DNA from: Flavobacterium sp.
GTDB lineage: Bacteria > Bacteroidota > Bacteroidia > Flavobacteriales > Flavobacteriaceae
Length of the DNA: 64,000 bases
Assembly: GCA_014379405.1 (NCBI GenBank)
Contig: JACMLU010000025.1
Location: 124,001 to 188,000, forward strand
Direction: 5' to 3'
Shown piece by piece: positions 19,072 to 27,390 of this stretch; the first letter of the stretch is position 1; every line of letters begins with the position of its first letter. Made by a program: the position numbers and the translations under genes. The notes under the pieces were generated by a model. The model was not told the DNA's origin, searched no databases, and worked only from the letters and a program-made list of their open reading frames with translations.

Positions 19072-19818
19072 CTAATTTTTCTTCTGAAACTCCAATATTT
19101 GGTTGTGGATTATTTGCCAGGATTGGTCTTTAAGGTCGTTTTTATCCACCATTGTTTTTCCTTCCGTTTCAATAAAAGAATGCACTTTTACCCTCATCAA
19201 ACCGGGACTTCCGCTAAAAAAAGTAAAGGAAAAACGCTCTTTGTTGTCTCCAAAAGACAATGGAACAATGGGTAATTGATGTTCGATAGCTAATCGGAAA
19301 GCACCGTCTTTAAAATGATCCAAAAGTATCGATTCATCGTCCGGAACCCCTCCTTCGGGAAAAATACAAATACTGAGTCCTTGATTGATTCTTTTTTGAG
19401 CCCTGTCAAAAACACCGTGTTTGCTTCTTGAACTTTTTCTATCCACCAAAATACAGGTACGTTTGTAGAAAAATCCAAACAAGGGAATTTTAACCAATTC
19501 TTTTTTTCCCACAAAAACAAATGGTTTTCGAATCGTAACAAGCATCAACATAATATCTATCATCGATGTATGATTGGCAATAAGCATATAACTTTTGTCT
19601 TTATCCAATTCCTGTTCTTTCTCAATTTTATAATAAAATCCCATTCCGAAAAGAATGATTCTTGCCCAAATTCTAGCCATTTTAAAAAAATATGGATAGC
19701 CGCTTTCGGTCAAAATAGACAACACCAAAAAAGGAAACATAAACAAAATAGGAATGGCCATCAAAACATAAAACCAAACCCGCCAAAGCACCCAAAAAAT
19801 AATTTTTATTCCTCTCAT
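19072..19818 (-). CDS. plsC: 1-acyl-sn-glycerol-3-phosphate acyltransferase
   Basis: This enzyme transfers an acyl chain to lysophosphatidate in phospholipid synthesis at the inner membrane. The protein has 248 residues with two N-terminal hydrophobic helices (about 8-35 and 48-63). The catalytic motif NHTSMID is at residues 82-88 (the NHX4D box). The second box follows in CILVDRKSSRSKHGV, and FPEGG completes the acyl-acceptor site. I chose ATG 19818 because the longer frame up to 19989 overlaps trpS and reads through a dispersed repeat (giving VIARNEAIS), which is not part of the family. The gene is convergent with the beta-barrel gene and divergent from trpS. Confidence 0.9.
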   Translation of the reverse strand: MRGIKIIFWVLWRVWFYVLMAIPILFMFPFLVLSILTESGYPYFFKMARIWARIILFGMGFYYKIEKEQELDKDKSYMLIANHTSMIDIMLMLVTIRKPFVFVGKKELVKIPLFGFFYKRTCILVDRKSSRSKHGVFDRAQKRINQGLSICIFPEGGVPDDESILLDHFKDGAFRLAIEHQLPIVPLSFGDNKERFSFTFFSGSPGLMRVKVHSFIETEGKTMVDKNDLKDQSWQIIHNQILEFQKKN

Positions 19819-19914
19819 AAAGCCAAAAGTAAGTAAAACTATGCTATTATTTATAAAAGCATTAAATTTGAAAACTTTTAAGAAATTAAAACAACAACTT
19901 AATAAAGAGGATGA

Positions 19915-19938
19915 GATTGCTTCGTTCCTCGCAATGAC
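19915..19938. repeat. Dispersed intergenic repeat, copy 2
   Basis: This copy reads GATTGCTTCG then TTCCTCGCAATGAC and lies immediately before the trpS start codon at 19945. It is a direct repeat of 19043-19066 with one mismatch. Confidence 0.7.
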
Positions 19939-19944
19939 ATAATA

Positions 19945-20916
19945 ATGGCAAAAATACTCACTGGCGTTCAAAGTACAGGAACACCACATTTAGGAAACTT
20001 ACTTGGCGCAATCATTCCCGCAATCGAATTATCTAATAATCCAGCAAATGAATCCTTTCTTTTCATTGCCGATTTGCATTCGATAACCCAAATAAAAGAC
20101 GGGAAAACATTAAGAGAAAACACCTATAGTACAGCGGCAGCTTGGCTTGCCTGCGGATTAGATGTAAATAAAGTAGTTTTTTACCGTCAGTCCGATGTGC
20201 CACAAACGGCCGAATTGTCTTGGTATTTGAGTTGCTTTTTTCCTTTCCAAAGATTGACATTGGCCCATTCGTTCAAAGACAAAGCCGATAGATTGGAAGA
20301 CGTTAATGCTGGATTATTTTCCTATCCAATGCTGATGGCTGCCGATATTTTGTTATATGACGCCGAGTTTGTTCCAGTGGGGAAAGACCAATTGCAACAT
20401 TTAGAAATCACTCGTGATGTGGCTTCCCGTTTCAATCATCAAATGGGTGAAACTTTTGTGCTTCCCGAAGCCAAAATTCAAGAAGACAGTATGTTGATTC
20501 CGGGCACCAATGGCGGAAAAATGAGCAAATCAGCCAACAACATCATCAATATTTTCTTGGACGACAAAGCCTTGCGCAAACAAGTAATGACCATCGAAAC
20601 CGACAGCACGTCACTCGAAGCTCCCAAAAATCCTGATACTTGCAATGCTTTTGCGATATATTCCTTATTGGCAAACGAAGAGCAACTTGCCACAATGAGA
20701 GCCAATTATTTGGGTGGAAATTACGGTTACGGTCACGCCAAACAAGCCTTGTTTGAACTGATTGTGGAAAAATTCAAAATCGAAAGAGAGAAATACAATT
20801 ACTACATCAACAACCTCGCAGAAGTGGATGCTTTATTGAAAATCGGTGCCGAAAAAGCAGGAGTTGTTGCCAGTGGTGTTTTGGCAAGAGTGAGAGTGAA
20901 ATTGGGTTTTGAGTAA
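19945..20916 (+). CDS. trpS: Tryptophan--tRNA ligase
   Basis: This class I aminoacyl-tRNA synthetase charges tRNA-Trp. The protein has 323 residues, the usual length for the bacterial enzyme. The HIGH-equivalent motif is TPHLGN (residues 13-18) and KMSKS is at residues 192-196 (GGKMSKSANN). The Trp-binding region includes FIADLHSITQ and PVGKDQLQHLEITRD. The start MAKILTGVQSTG fits the family exactly. A dispersed repeat ends only 6 bases upstream of the ATG, so the promoter must overlap it or lie further up. Confidence 0.95.
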   Translation: MAKILTGVQSTGTPHLGNLLGAIIPAIELSNNPANESFLFIADLHSITQIKDGKTLRENTYSTAAAWLACGLDVNKVVFYRQSDVPQTAELSWYLSCFFPFQRLTLAHSFKDKADRLEDVNAGLFSYPMLMAADILLYDAEFVPVGKDQLQHLEITRDVASRFNHQMGETFVLPEAKIQEDSMLIPGTNGGKMSKSANNIINIFLDDKALRKQVMTIETDSTSLEAPKNPDTCNAFAIYSLLANEEQLATMRANYLGGNYGYGHAKQALFELIVEKFKIEREKYNYYINNLAEVDALLKIGAEKAGVVASGVLARVRVKLGFE

Positions 20917-20986
20917 TATAAAATCAATTAATTTATTAAAGAAAGTTGCTATTTCAATTGCATTCTATTTGTAATTCACCACTCTA

Positions 20987-21008
20987 TTTGTCACGCTGGA
21001 AGCGTCTC
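20987..21008. repeat. Left 22-bp inverted repeat flanking the GIY-YIG gene
   Basis: A 22-base segment beginning TTTGTCACGCTGG and ending AAGCGTCTC has an exact reverse-complement copy at 21365-21386. A third copy in the same orientation as this one, with one mismatch, is at 21429-21450. Within each copy ACGCT and AGCGT can form a small 5-bp hairpin around TCC. Confidence 0.9.
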
Positions 21009-21020
21009 TATTTATAACAA

Positions 21021-21329
21021 TTAAAACAAATCGTTTAAAAAATTCCAATCTGGATTGATCGTATTAATTAATATTACTTTTTTATCTCTTTTCAAATCTT
21101 TAATTTCTTTCTCACGAGCAATAGCAAGTTGTATCCAAGTAAAATGTTCATAATAAAGTAAAAATTCAACATTATATCGTGCAGTAAAACTTTTTGGATT
21201 TATTTTTTCTTTATGCTCCTGTAAACGTCGTTTTAGGTCGTTTGTGACACCTGTATATAGTACTGTTTTATTTTTGTTAGTCAGGATGTAAACATAAAAA
21301 TTGTAAATTCCTAATGTGTATTCTATCAT
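21021..21329 (-). CDS. GIY-YIG nuclease family protein
   Basis: The protein has 102 residues and consists only of a GIY-YIG domain of the UPF0213/UvrC-N type. YVYIL (residues 12-16) and YTG (25-27) form the GIY-YIG signature. Arg34 or Arg35 in NDLKRRLQEH is the conserved basic residue, and Glu75 in REKEIK is the likely catalytic Glu. The C-terminus INPDWNFLNDLF is typical of small stand-alone members, which are common and often multicopy in Flavobacterium. The gene lies between exact 22-bp inverted repeats (20987-21008 and 21365-21386), 12 and 35 bases from the ORF ends. That suggests the gene and repeats form one unit. Actual nuclease activity is unproven. Confidence 0.85.
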   Translation of the reverse strand: MIEYTLGIYNFYVYILTNKNKTVLYTGVTNDLKRRLQEHKEKINPKSFTARYNVEFLLYYEHFTWIQLAIAREKEIKDLKRDKKVILINTINPDWNFLNDLF

Positions 21330-21364
21330 AATGTGCTCTTAAATTGTTATTGCCCTCATAATTT

Positions 21365-21386
21365 GAGACGCTTCCAGCGTGACAAA
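21365..21386. repeat. Right 22-bp inverted repeat flanking the GIY-YIG gene
   Basis: This copy begins GAGACGCTTCC and ends AGCGTGACAAA. It is the exact reverse complement of 20987-21008 and lies 35 bases upstream of the GIY-YIG start codon. Confidence 0.9.
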
Positions 21387-21428
21387 CTAAGTAGAGCGTG
21401 TTTGTTGCTTATCTATACATTCTTGCTA

Positions 21429-21450
21429 TTTGTCGCGCTGGAAGCGTCTC
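21429..21450. repeat. Third copy of the GIY-YIG-associated repeat
   Basis: This copy is in the same orientation as 20987-21008, with one change (TCGCGCTGG instead of TCACGCTGG). It ends 22 bases before the dprA stop codon, outside the pair that encloses the GIY-YIG gene. Confidence 0.85.
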
Positions 21451-21471
21451 AATATTCTGATTTTAATTCGT

Positions 21472-22572
21472 TTAAATCGCCTCAAACAATTTCCCTGGTA
21501 ACGGTCGAATCACTCCTTTCAATTCCATATTCAACAACATTCCTGAGATTTTATAAATAGGAAAATCACATCGTAAAGCTATAATATCCATCAATTCTTT
21601 TCCGTTTTTTAGGAGGTAATCATACACTTTTTGTTCGTCATTTTCGAGTGTGACAAAGAGTTGCTTTTGAATGGGTTTTGTTTTGCTTTCAATATCCCAA
21701 TTCAGGATATAAATCAAATCGGCGGCACTGGTTAGCAGATTTGCTTTTTGGGTTTTTATCAGGTTGTTGCAGCCTTGACTGTACTTGTCGGTGGTTCGAC
21801 CGGGAACGGCAAAAACATCGCGGTTGTAATCATTGGCAATATTTGCAGTAATCAAGGAACCTCCCCTATCGGCCGATTCTATGACGATTGTGGCTTCGGA
21901 AATTCCGGCCACAATCCGATTTCTACGAACAAAATTTTCCTTTTCTGGATTGGACGAACTCCAAAATTCAGTCATAAAACCGCCGTTTTGCTCTACTTTG
22001 GCCACATATTTCTTGTGGTTTTTGGGGTAAATTTGGTTCAAACCGTGAGCCACTACACCAATAGTTTGCAAATCGTGTTCCATCGCCAATTGATGTGCAA
22101 AAATATCAACACCATAGGCAAAACCGCTTATGATTACAGGATCAAGCGGCGCCAAATCTTCAATCAATTTTCGGCAAAATTCCATTCCGTAAGACGTGAT
22201 TTGTCGTGTTCCCACAATGCTGATGGTTTTCTTGTTTTTCAAATCGATATTCCCCGAGGCAAACAACAATACCGGTCCATCGATGCAATGTTTTAATCGA
22301 TCTGGATAATTTTCGTCCTGAAAATAAGCCACATTAATTTCGTTTGATTTTATGAATTGAAGTTCTTGTTCCGCTTTTTCGAAAACGGTTTTGTCTTTTA
22401 ATTTTTGTATTAAAACGGATCCAATTCCATCAATGGCAGCCAATTGTGAAGATTTGGTTTTGAAAACTTCGGCTGCATTTCCACAATGCGTAATAAGTTT
22501 TTTGGCCACAATGTCGCCCACGCCTTCCACTTGTTGCAATGCCAATAAATGAAATAAATCTTGGTCTGTCAT
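21472..22572 (-). CDS. dprA: DNA-processing protein DprA/Smf
   Basis: DprA binds incoming single-stranded DNA during natural transformation and loads RecA. The protein has 366 residues. A helix-hairpin-helix-like N-terminus (ALQQVEGVGDIVAKKL, AAIDGIGSVLIQKL) is followed by the Rossmann core (about 110-310) with SIVGTRQITSYG, SGFAYGVDIFAHQLA, YPKNHKKY, ENFVRRNRIVAGISEATIVIE and the G-S-L-I-T loop. The C-terminal 60 residues are a winged-helix domain (EQKVYDYLLKNGKELMDIIALRCDFPIYKISGMLLNMELKGVI). Length and order are normal for the family. Confidence 0.93.
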   Translation of the reverse strand: MTDQDLFHLLALQQVEGVGDIVAKKLITHCGNAAEVFKTKSSQLAAIDGIGSVLIQKLKDKTVFEKAEQELQFIKSNEINVAYFQDENYPDRLKHCIDGPVLLFASGNIDLKNKKTISIVGTRQITSYGMEFCRKLIEDLAPLDPVIISGFAYGVDIFAHQLAMEHDLQTIGVVAHGLNQIYPKNHKKYVAKVEQNGGFMTEFWSSSNPEKENFVRRNRIVAGISEATIVIESADRGGSLITANIANDYNRDVFAVPGRTTDKYSQGCNNLIKTQKANLLTSAADLIYILNWDIESKTKPIQKQLFVTLENDEQKVYDYLLKNGKELMDIIALRCDFPIYKISGMLLNMELKGVIRPLPGKLFEAI

Positions 22573-22639
22573 ACTAATCGTTTGAGGCTGAAATGTATAA
22601 AATTTTGGGCGGATTGTTAATAAAAATTGTGAATAAAAT

Positions 22640-22669
22640 TTTGATAACTATTTTCAATGTATAACTTTG
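22640..22669 (+). promoter_or_regulatory. Flavobacterial sigma-A-type promoter for the HU/SPOR gene
   Basis: TTTG at 22640-22643 and TAACTTTG at 22662-22669 match the -33 TTG and -7 TAnnTTTG elements with an 18-base spacer. The -7 element ends 5 bases before the ATG at 22675, predicting a leaderless or nearly leaderless transcript. Confidence 0.65.
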
Positions 22670-22674
22670 TAACT

Positions 22675-23628
22675 ATGAACATCGAACCCTACATCGCGCA
22701 ACTTTTATACCGTTACCAATGTGTAACTGTTCCTGGTTTTGGAGCTTTTTTGACTGAAATTCAGTCGGCTCAATTAATTGAAAGCTCCCATTCGTTTTTC
22801 CCTCCAAAGAAAATGATTTCCTTCAATGCCCATCTAAAAAATAACGATGGATTGTTGGCCAATCATATTGCCCAAGCCGAGAAAACTTCATACGAATACG
22901 CCATAAGCGCCATTCAATACGAAGTGTTTAACTGGAAAAAAGCGCTTCAGGAAAACGGATTGTTTTCCATCAAAAACGTGGGGAATTTTTCGCTTAACGC
23001 CGATAATAATTTGATATTCACTCCATACGATCAAACCAATTATTTGACCAATTCTTTTGGTTTAAGTGCTTTTGTTTCGCCTGTTGTAAAAAGAGAAATT
23101 TTCGAACAAAAAATCGAAGCTCTAGAGGAAAATATCGAAGAAAATGAAGTAATAGAATTTATACCCGAAAGAAGAAGAACGAGTGCTTATTTGAAATATG
23201 CCGCTATTTTTGTTCTTGGATTAGGTTTGACTGGAGCTATCGGTTATCCAGTTTACCAACAACAAATTGCCAATGAAACAATTATCGTGGAACAATCGGT
23301 TCAAAAGCAAGTTCAAAACAAAATTCAAGAGGCCACTTTCTTCATTGAAAATCCAGTTCCTGCCGTAGCCGTGACCCTTACCGTGAAAGAGGAAAAAATG
23401 TCTTACCACATTATGGCGGGTGCATTTAGAGACGAGAAAAATGCCCAAAAGAAATTCAAAGAATTATCCAGCCAAGGTTATAAAGCGCGCAGAATTCCAC
23501 AAAACAAATACGGATTATTTCCTGTTGTTTATGGAAGTTATGCCACTTTTGCCGAAGCCGAAAAAGCAAGTCAGGAAATTCAAAAAACAGTAAATCCTGA
23601 TGCTTGGGTACTGGTTGAATCACTATAA
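22675..23628 (+). CDS. HU-CCDC81-type and SPOR domain protein
   Basis: The protein has 317 residues. Residues 1 to about 130 (MNIEPYIAQLLYRYQCVTVPGFGAFLTE onward) match the HU-CCDC81 domain found in bacterial proteins related to HU. A membrane helix lies at about 174-192 (YLKYAAIFVLGLGLTGAIGYPVY). Residues about 248-317 form a SPOR domain (YHIMAGAFRDEKNAQKKFKELSSQGYKA onward) that binds denuded septal peptidoglycan. The layout suggests an inner-membrane protein linking a cytoplasmic DNA-binding-like domain with the division septum. I chose ATG 22675; the in-frame ATG at 22657 falls inside the promoter -7 element. It is divergent from dprA. Confidence 0.88.
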   Translation: MNIEPYIAQLLYRYQCVTVPGFGAFLTEIQSAQLIESSHSFFPPKKMISFNAHLKNNDGLLANHIAQAEKTSYEYAISAIQYEVFNWKKALQENGLFSIKNVGNFSLNADNNLIFTPYDQTNYLTNSFGLSAFVSPVVKREIFEQKIEALEENIEENEVIEFIPERRRTSAYLKYAAIFVLGLGLTGAIGYPVYQQQIANETIIVEQSVQKQVQNKIQEATFFIENPVPAVAVTLTVKEEKMSYHIMAGAFRDEKNAQKKFKELSSQGYKARRIPQNKYGLFPVVYGSYATFAEAEKASQEIQKTVNPDAWVLVESL

Positions 23629-23633
23629 AAAAC

Positions 23634-23664
23634 AAAAGCCATTCTAAATTGAATGGCTTTTTTT
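23634..23664. terminator. Bidirectional terminator
   Basis: An 11-bp stem AAAAGCCATTC/GAATGGCTTTT sits between two convergent genes, with A-rich and T-rich flanks on both sides. It can therefore serve both directions. Confidence 0.8.
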
Positions 23665-23688
23665 ATATCTTTTTGTAAAACTAAATCA

Positions 23689-24120
23689 TTAAAGAACAGT
23701 AATAGGAAAACTATAGGTACATCTAACTTTTCTTCCATTCTGTTCTCCAGATGACCAATTAGGCATCATTTTTAAAACCCTTATGGATTCTTTTCCTGTT
23801 CCATAACCTAAATCTCGCAATACTTTAATATTAGTAAGAGTGCCATCTTTTTCTATAACTAAAGTGACGTAAACTTTCCCCTTAATAATTTCTCCTTCTG
23901 GTTTTACAAAATTTTTCTCTATGAATTCATACATTTTTGTAGGTCCTCCCGGGAATTCAGGCTTTACTGCTATTCCTGCAGTATTGTAAATAGCATTGTC
24001 ATCATTTATTACAGCTTGAGAATCATTAACAGGTAAAGAATCAGTAGTTGTTTTGTTTTTGGATTGTGCAAAAGAAAATGAAACAGAAAGTAATAAAGAT
24101 AAAAAAAATAGTTTTTTCAT
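23689..24120 (-). CDS. TonB C-terminal domain protein, secreted
   Basis: The protein has 143 residues with a signal peptide (1-18, SVSFSFAQS). The last 90 residues form a TonB C-terminal domain: PEFPGGPTKMYEFIEKNF, GKVYVTLVIEKDGTLTNIKVLRDLGYGTGKESIRVLKMMPNW and SFPITVL. There is no N-terminal transmembrane anchor of the TonB kind. It is therefore a soluble periplasmic TonB-domain protein, as is common in Bacteroidota. Its role in energising receptors is uncertain because no ExbBD genes are nearby. Confidence 0.85.
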   Translation of the reverse strand: MKKLFFLSLLLSVSFSFAQSKNKTTTDSLPVNDSQAVINDDNAIYNTAGIAVKPEFPGGPTKMYEFIEKNFVKPEGEIIKGKVYVTLVIEKDGTLTNIKVLRDLGYGTGKESIRVLKMMPNWSSGEQNGRKVRCTYSFPITVL

Positions 24121-24213
24121 AGATTTAGGGTTTTTTAAACCCAGCTAATGGGTAATATTTATTTTACAAATGTATAGATAAATAATTACAAGATATTCTG
24201 ATTTTTTTTCTCT

Positions 24214-26481
24214 TTAATTCAAACTTGCCTTAAACATTCGCAACTCTTCCCAACTGAATTTATCACCATATTTTTCTTTCAAAGGCGAAATCGATTCTTC
24301 TTTGTAACCATAAAAAGCCTCGGTTAATTCCTGGATTTTATCCGCGGGCAAAACATCATTAATACTTATAACTTTTTCAATAATCAACTTGGTTAAATGG
24401 CTTAAAATAGTTTCTTCGGTAAACTTTCTAATCGCTGCAATTTCCTTGATAGAATTCTTTTCGAGCCACAATTCATAAGTTTCCTGAATAGTTGATTTCT
24501 TGGGTTCTTTTGCAGGTTTTTTCTTTTTGGTATAACGTTCAATATCGGCTTCGTCTTCAATGAAGGTGATATTGACTTCCTTGAATTGAGCTTGAATGGC
24601 TTCAGTTTTGTGGCTGATGTATTTTTTAATCACGTCGGAAGTTAATTTTTCCTTCGAAATCGTTTCTCCGGCCACTACGGTTTCTATTAATAATTTAGCT
24701 TTCATCAATCGCAAAACTGCCTTGGTTTGCAATTCTTCCAAAACCATTAATTCATCATAAAAAGCTTTGGCTTTCTTGAGGCGTTTGACTTCTTCGACTT
24801 TCCAAAGAATTTCAAAAACCAAGTCGTCCATAGGTTTGATAAAATAATTGTAAGCCGCTTGGAATCGTTCGGAAACGTGATTCAAATCGACTGTTTCTGT
24901 ATTGAAAATTTTATTCAATTGCAATATGAATTTTTGGGATGGATCTAAAAGCTTGTCGATGGCTTCCAATTGTTTTGCTGCCCAATTGGCTTGTTTCGAT
25001 TTAACCGAAATCTCGGAATGATCCGAATAACTGAACTTGTGATTGCGCCATTCCTGTGCCAATTCTGCCCAATCAAAACTGTTTATCAAATAGTTATGGA
25101 TAAAATTTTTGGTTTCAAAATGCAAAGCGTTTTTGAGTAATTCTTCAGAAGCTTTGTTCAACGAATAATCCATTACATCCTGATCGTTCGAAATACCATT
25201 CATCCGCAACGGAGAAAGCAAAATTAAGCCGTTTAACGAACGTAAACGCGACAAAGCCACATATGCTTGTCCAGGGAGAAAAACTTGCAAAACATCGAGC
25301 GCAGCTTTGTCAAACGTTAAACCTTGGCTTTTGTGAACCGTAATCGCCCAAGCCAATTTTATTGGATAATGGACAAAAGTTCCCAAAACCTCCTCCTCGA
25401 TTTCCTTGGTCAACTCATCGACTTTGTATCGAATGTTTTCCCATTCGTATTTTTCGACTTCGATGGTGGTATTTTCTTCGGGAAAATGAACCAAAATCTC
25501 CTCTTTTGAAAGCGATTTTATAATTCCCATTTTACCATTGAAATATTTTTTTTCAAAGGATAAATCGTTTTTTACAAACATCACTTGTGCTCCTACTTTC
25601 AACTTCAATTCTTCTTCAACAGGAAAAATTTTATCCGGAAAATCCCCCACAATCGCCGGTTTGTAGACAACCAACTTTCCTTCCAAATCTTCCAAGGCTT
25701 GGGCATTCATAGCATCGGCTTTGGCATTGTGAGTTGTCAATGTGATGTAGCCTTTATTGGCTTTAAAATCAAAATTTGGGTTTACGTATTGATTCAAGTT
25801 TTGAATGTCTTCCGTAGAAATTTGATTGTTTCGCAGATTGTTCAAAATAGAAATAAAAACATCATCCGTTTGACGGAAAATCTTGGACAATTCAATATAT
25901 AAAGGCGGATTTTGTTGTATAACTTGCGAATGAAAAAAGAATTTACCTCTGTAATAGGTTTTCAAAGTGCGCCATTCTTCATCTCGAATCACTGGCGGCA
26001 ATTGCAATAAATCTCCAATATATAAAACCTGAACGCCACCAAAAGGAGTGCTTTTTTTGCGAACGGTTTGCATCATAAAATCCATTGCGTCCAACAAATC
26101 AGCGCGGAGCATACTCACTTCATCAATGATGAGCAATTCCATATTTCGAATAACCGATTTCTTTAAACCACTCATTTTAAAATGCCTGCGCAAAGTGGCT
26201 TTGGTTTCAAATTTGGTGTTTTCAGAAAAATGTGGTGATGAATTATCCGGAATAAATCCGCCGAAAGGCAACTGAAACATCGAATGAATTGTAACTCCCC
26301 CAGCATTTAACGCGGCAATTCCTGTTGGTGCCACAACAACTGTATTCTTATGTGTGGTTTGAATAATTTCACGAAGCAGTGTCGTTTTTCCGGTACCGGC
26401 TTTTCCCGTAAGGAAAATTGAACGGTGAGTTTGATTGATAAATTGCAGAGTATAAACGGCAGCTTCGGAAATGGTTTGCAT
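24214..26481 (-). CDS. Pif1/RecD-like superfamily 1 DNA helicase with C-terminal HTH
   Basis: The protein has 755 residues. Helicase motif I is GKAGTGKTTLL (residues about 26-36), with PTGIAALNAGGVTIHSMF (Ia), LLIDEVSMLRADLLD (II) and GGVQVLYIGDLLQLPPV (III). TVHKSQGLTFDKAALD and QAYVALSRLRSLNGLIL form motifs V and VI. This order is that of the Pif1/RecD2 group of 5'-3' helicases. The last 90 residues (STIQETYELWLEKNSIKEIAAIRKFTEETILSHLTKLI) resemble the HTH_40/RQC-like domain often fused to these proteins in Bacteroidota. The likely role is genome maintenance. It is a single gene with its own gap on either side. Confidence 0.88.
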   Translation of the reverse strand: MQTISEAAVYTLQFINQTHRSIFLTGKAGTGKTTLLREIIQTTHKNTVVVAPTGIAALNAGGVTIHSMFQLPFGGFIPDNSSPHFSENTKFETKATLRRHFKMSGLKKSVIRNMELLIIDEVSMLRADLLDAMDFMMQTVRKKSTPFGGVQVLYIGDLLQLPPVIRDEEWRTLKTYYRGKFFFHSQVIQQNPPLYIELSKIFRQTDDVFISILNNLRNNQISTEDIQNLNQYVNPNFDFKANKGYITLTTHNAKADAMNAQALEDLEGKLVVYKPAIVGDFPDKIFPVEEELKLKVGAQVMFVKNDLSFEKKYFNGKMGIIKSLSKEEILVHFPEENTTIEVEKYEWENIRYKVDELTKEIEEEVLGTFVHYPIKLAWAITVHKSQGLTFDKAALDVLQVFLPGQAYVALSRLRSLNGLILLSPLRMNGISNDQDVMDYSLNKASEELLKNALHFETKNFIHNYLINSFDWAELAQEWRNHKFSYSDHSEISVKSKQANWAAKQLEAIDKLLDPSQKFILQLNKIFNTETVDLNHVSERFQAAYNYFIKPMDDLVFEILWKVEEVKRLKKAKAFYDELMVLEELQTKAVLRLMKAKLLIETVVAGETISKEKLTSDVIKKYISHKTEAIQAQFKEVNITFIEDEADIERYTKKKKPAKEPKKSTIQETYELWLEKNSIKEIAAIRKFTEETILSHLTKLIIEKVISINDVLPADKIQELTEAFYGYKEESISPLKEKYGDKFSWEELRMFKASLN

Positions 26482-26522
26482 TTGGCGTATAAATTAAAAG
26501 CTAAAATATTGTTTTTGAATAG

Positions 26523-26555
26523 ATAAAACAAAAAATGTCACGCAATTGCGTGACA
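26523..26555 (-). terminator. Terminator of the OmpH gene, 20-bp perfect palindrome
   Basis: TGTCACGCAATTGCGTGACA at 26536-26555 is a perfect palindrome. On the minus strand it is followed by TTTTTTGTTTT, giving a standard intrinsic terminator 23 bases after the ompH stop codon. Confidence 0.75.
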
Positions 26556-26578
26556 CTTAATATAATTTTGGGTCAAAA

Positions 26579-27139
26579 TTATTTTTTTGCTTCTTCTTTT
26601 GCAACTGGTGCTTTGTACTTGTCGTTCAATAACTTGATGATGTCTTTAGTGATGTCAAATTTATCTTCTGCATATAAAATACTGGCGTTAGAATCTCCTG
26701 TTCCATAAATATAAGCATATCCTTTTTCTTTGCCATAAGCTTTGATGGTTTTTTTCACGTTAGACACTAAACTGTCCATTTCTGTTCCACCCTCTTGTTG
26801 CAATTGTTGAGAAAGTGCTTGTTGAGCTTGCGCCAATTGTTGCTCTCTTCTTTGCAATTCAGCTCCTTTTTTTTGTGCCCATTCTTGCCCATTAGCTTGT
26901 GCTTGTGCTTGAAAGTTTGAAGCTTCTTGTTTAAATCTATCTATTTCTGCTTGAAGTTGTCTTCCTTTTTCTTCTCCTTTGGCTTTATATTTTGCATCAA
27001 GGTCTTTTGTGGCTGTATATTCTTTCATTAAAACTGAAGTGTCTACATAAGCTGTTTTTACTTCTTTAACTTCTGCTGCTTTTTTATCGCAAGAAACTAT
27101 CGAAATTGCAAGTGCAATAATTACTACTATTTTTTTCAT
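26579..27139 (-). CDS. OmpH/Skp-family lipoprotein
   Basis: The protein has 186 residues. The lipoprotein signal peptide ends ISIVSCDKK, with the acylated Cys at about 17. The mature part starts with a strand (VKTAYVDTSVLMKEY) and is followed by a long helical hairpin rich in Gln, Ala and Glu (about 45-115) and then the strand YAYIYGTGDSNASILYAED. This is the Skp/OmpH fold of periplasmic chaperones that escort outer-membrane proteins. Skp is normally soluble; the lipid anchor is an unusual but recurring version in Bacteroidota. It ends the leftward run that includes the methyltransferase, mnmG, ybeY and DUF4175. Confidence 0.88.
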   Translation of the reverse strand: MKKIVVIIALAISIVSCDKKAAEVKEVKTAYVDTSVLMKEYTATKDLDAKYKAKGEEKGRQLQAEIDRFKQEASNFQAQAQANGQEWAQKKGAELQRREQQLAQAQQALSQQLQQEGGTEMDSLVSNVKKTIKAYGKEKGYAYIYGTGDSNASILYAEDKFDITKDIIKLLNDKYKAPVAKEEAKK

Positions 27140-27390
27140 TGAATTTTAATTTTTTTTAATTTTTAAGAATTGGTAACAAAAATATAAAAAAATAAGTAGC
27201 ATTGTCATAAAGTTCAGAAAATGCTACAACTATTTATAGTATAAAGATTTGTTATTGTAATTTTAGAATCGATAATTTGAATTGATTAAAACCGACTTTA
27301 CTAGCTTTTAAATAATGGTTTTTCTCAAAAAAGACAACGCTGATTAGTTTTTACCTTAAAAACATTGCTTAAAAGCGCTTAAAATGATTT

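Noticed and set aside
19819..19989. An N-terminal extension of plsC
   Set aside because: It overlaps trpS and runs through a dispersed repeat (VIARNEAIS), which is not part of the enzyme.
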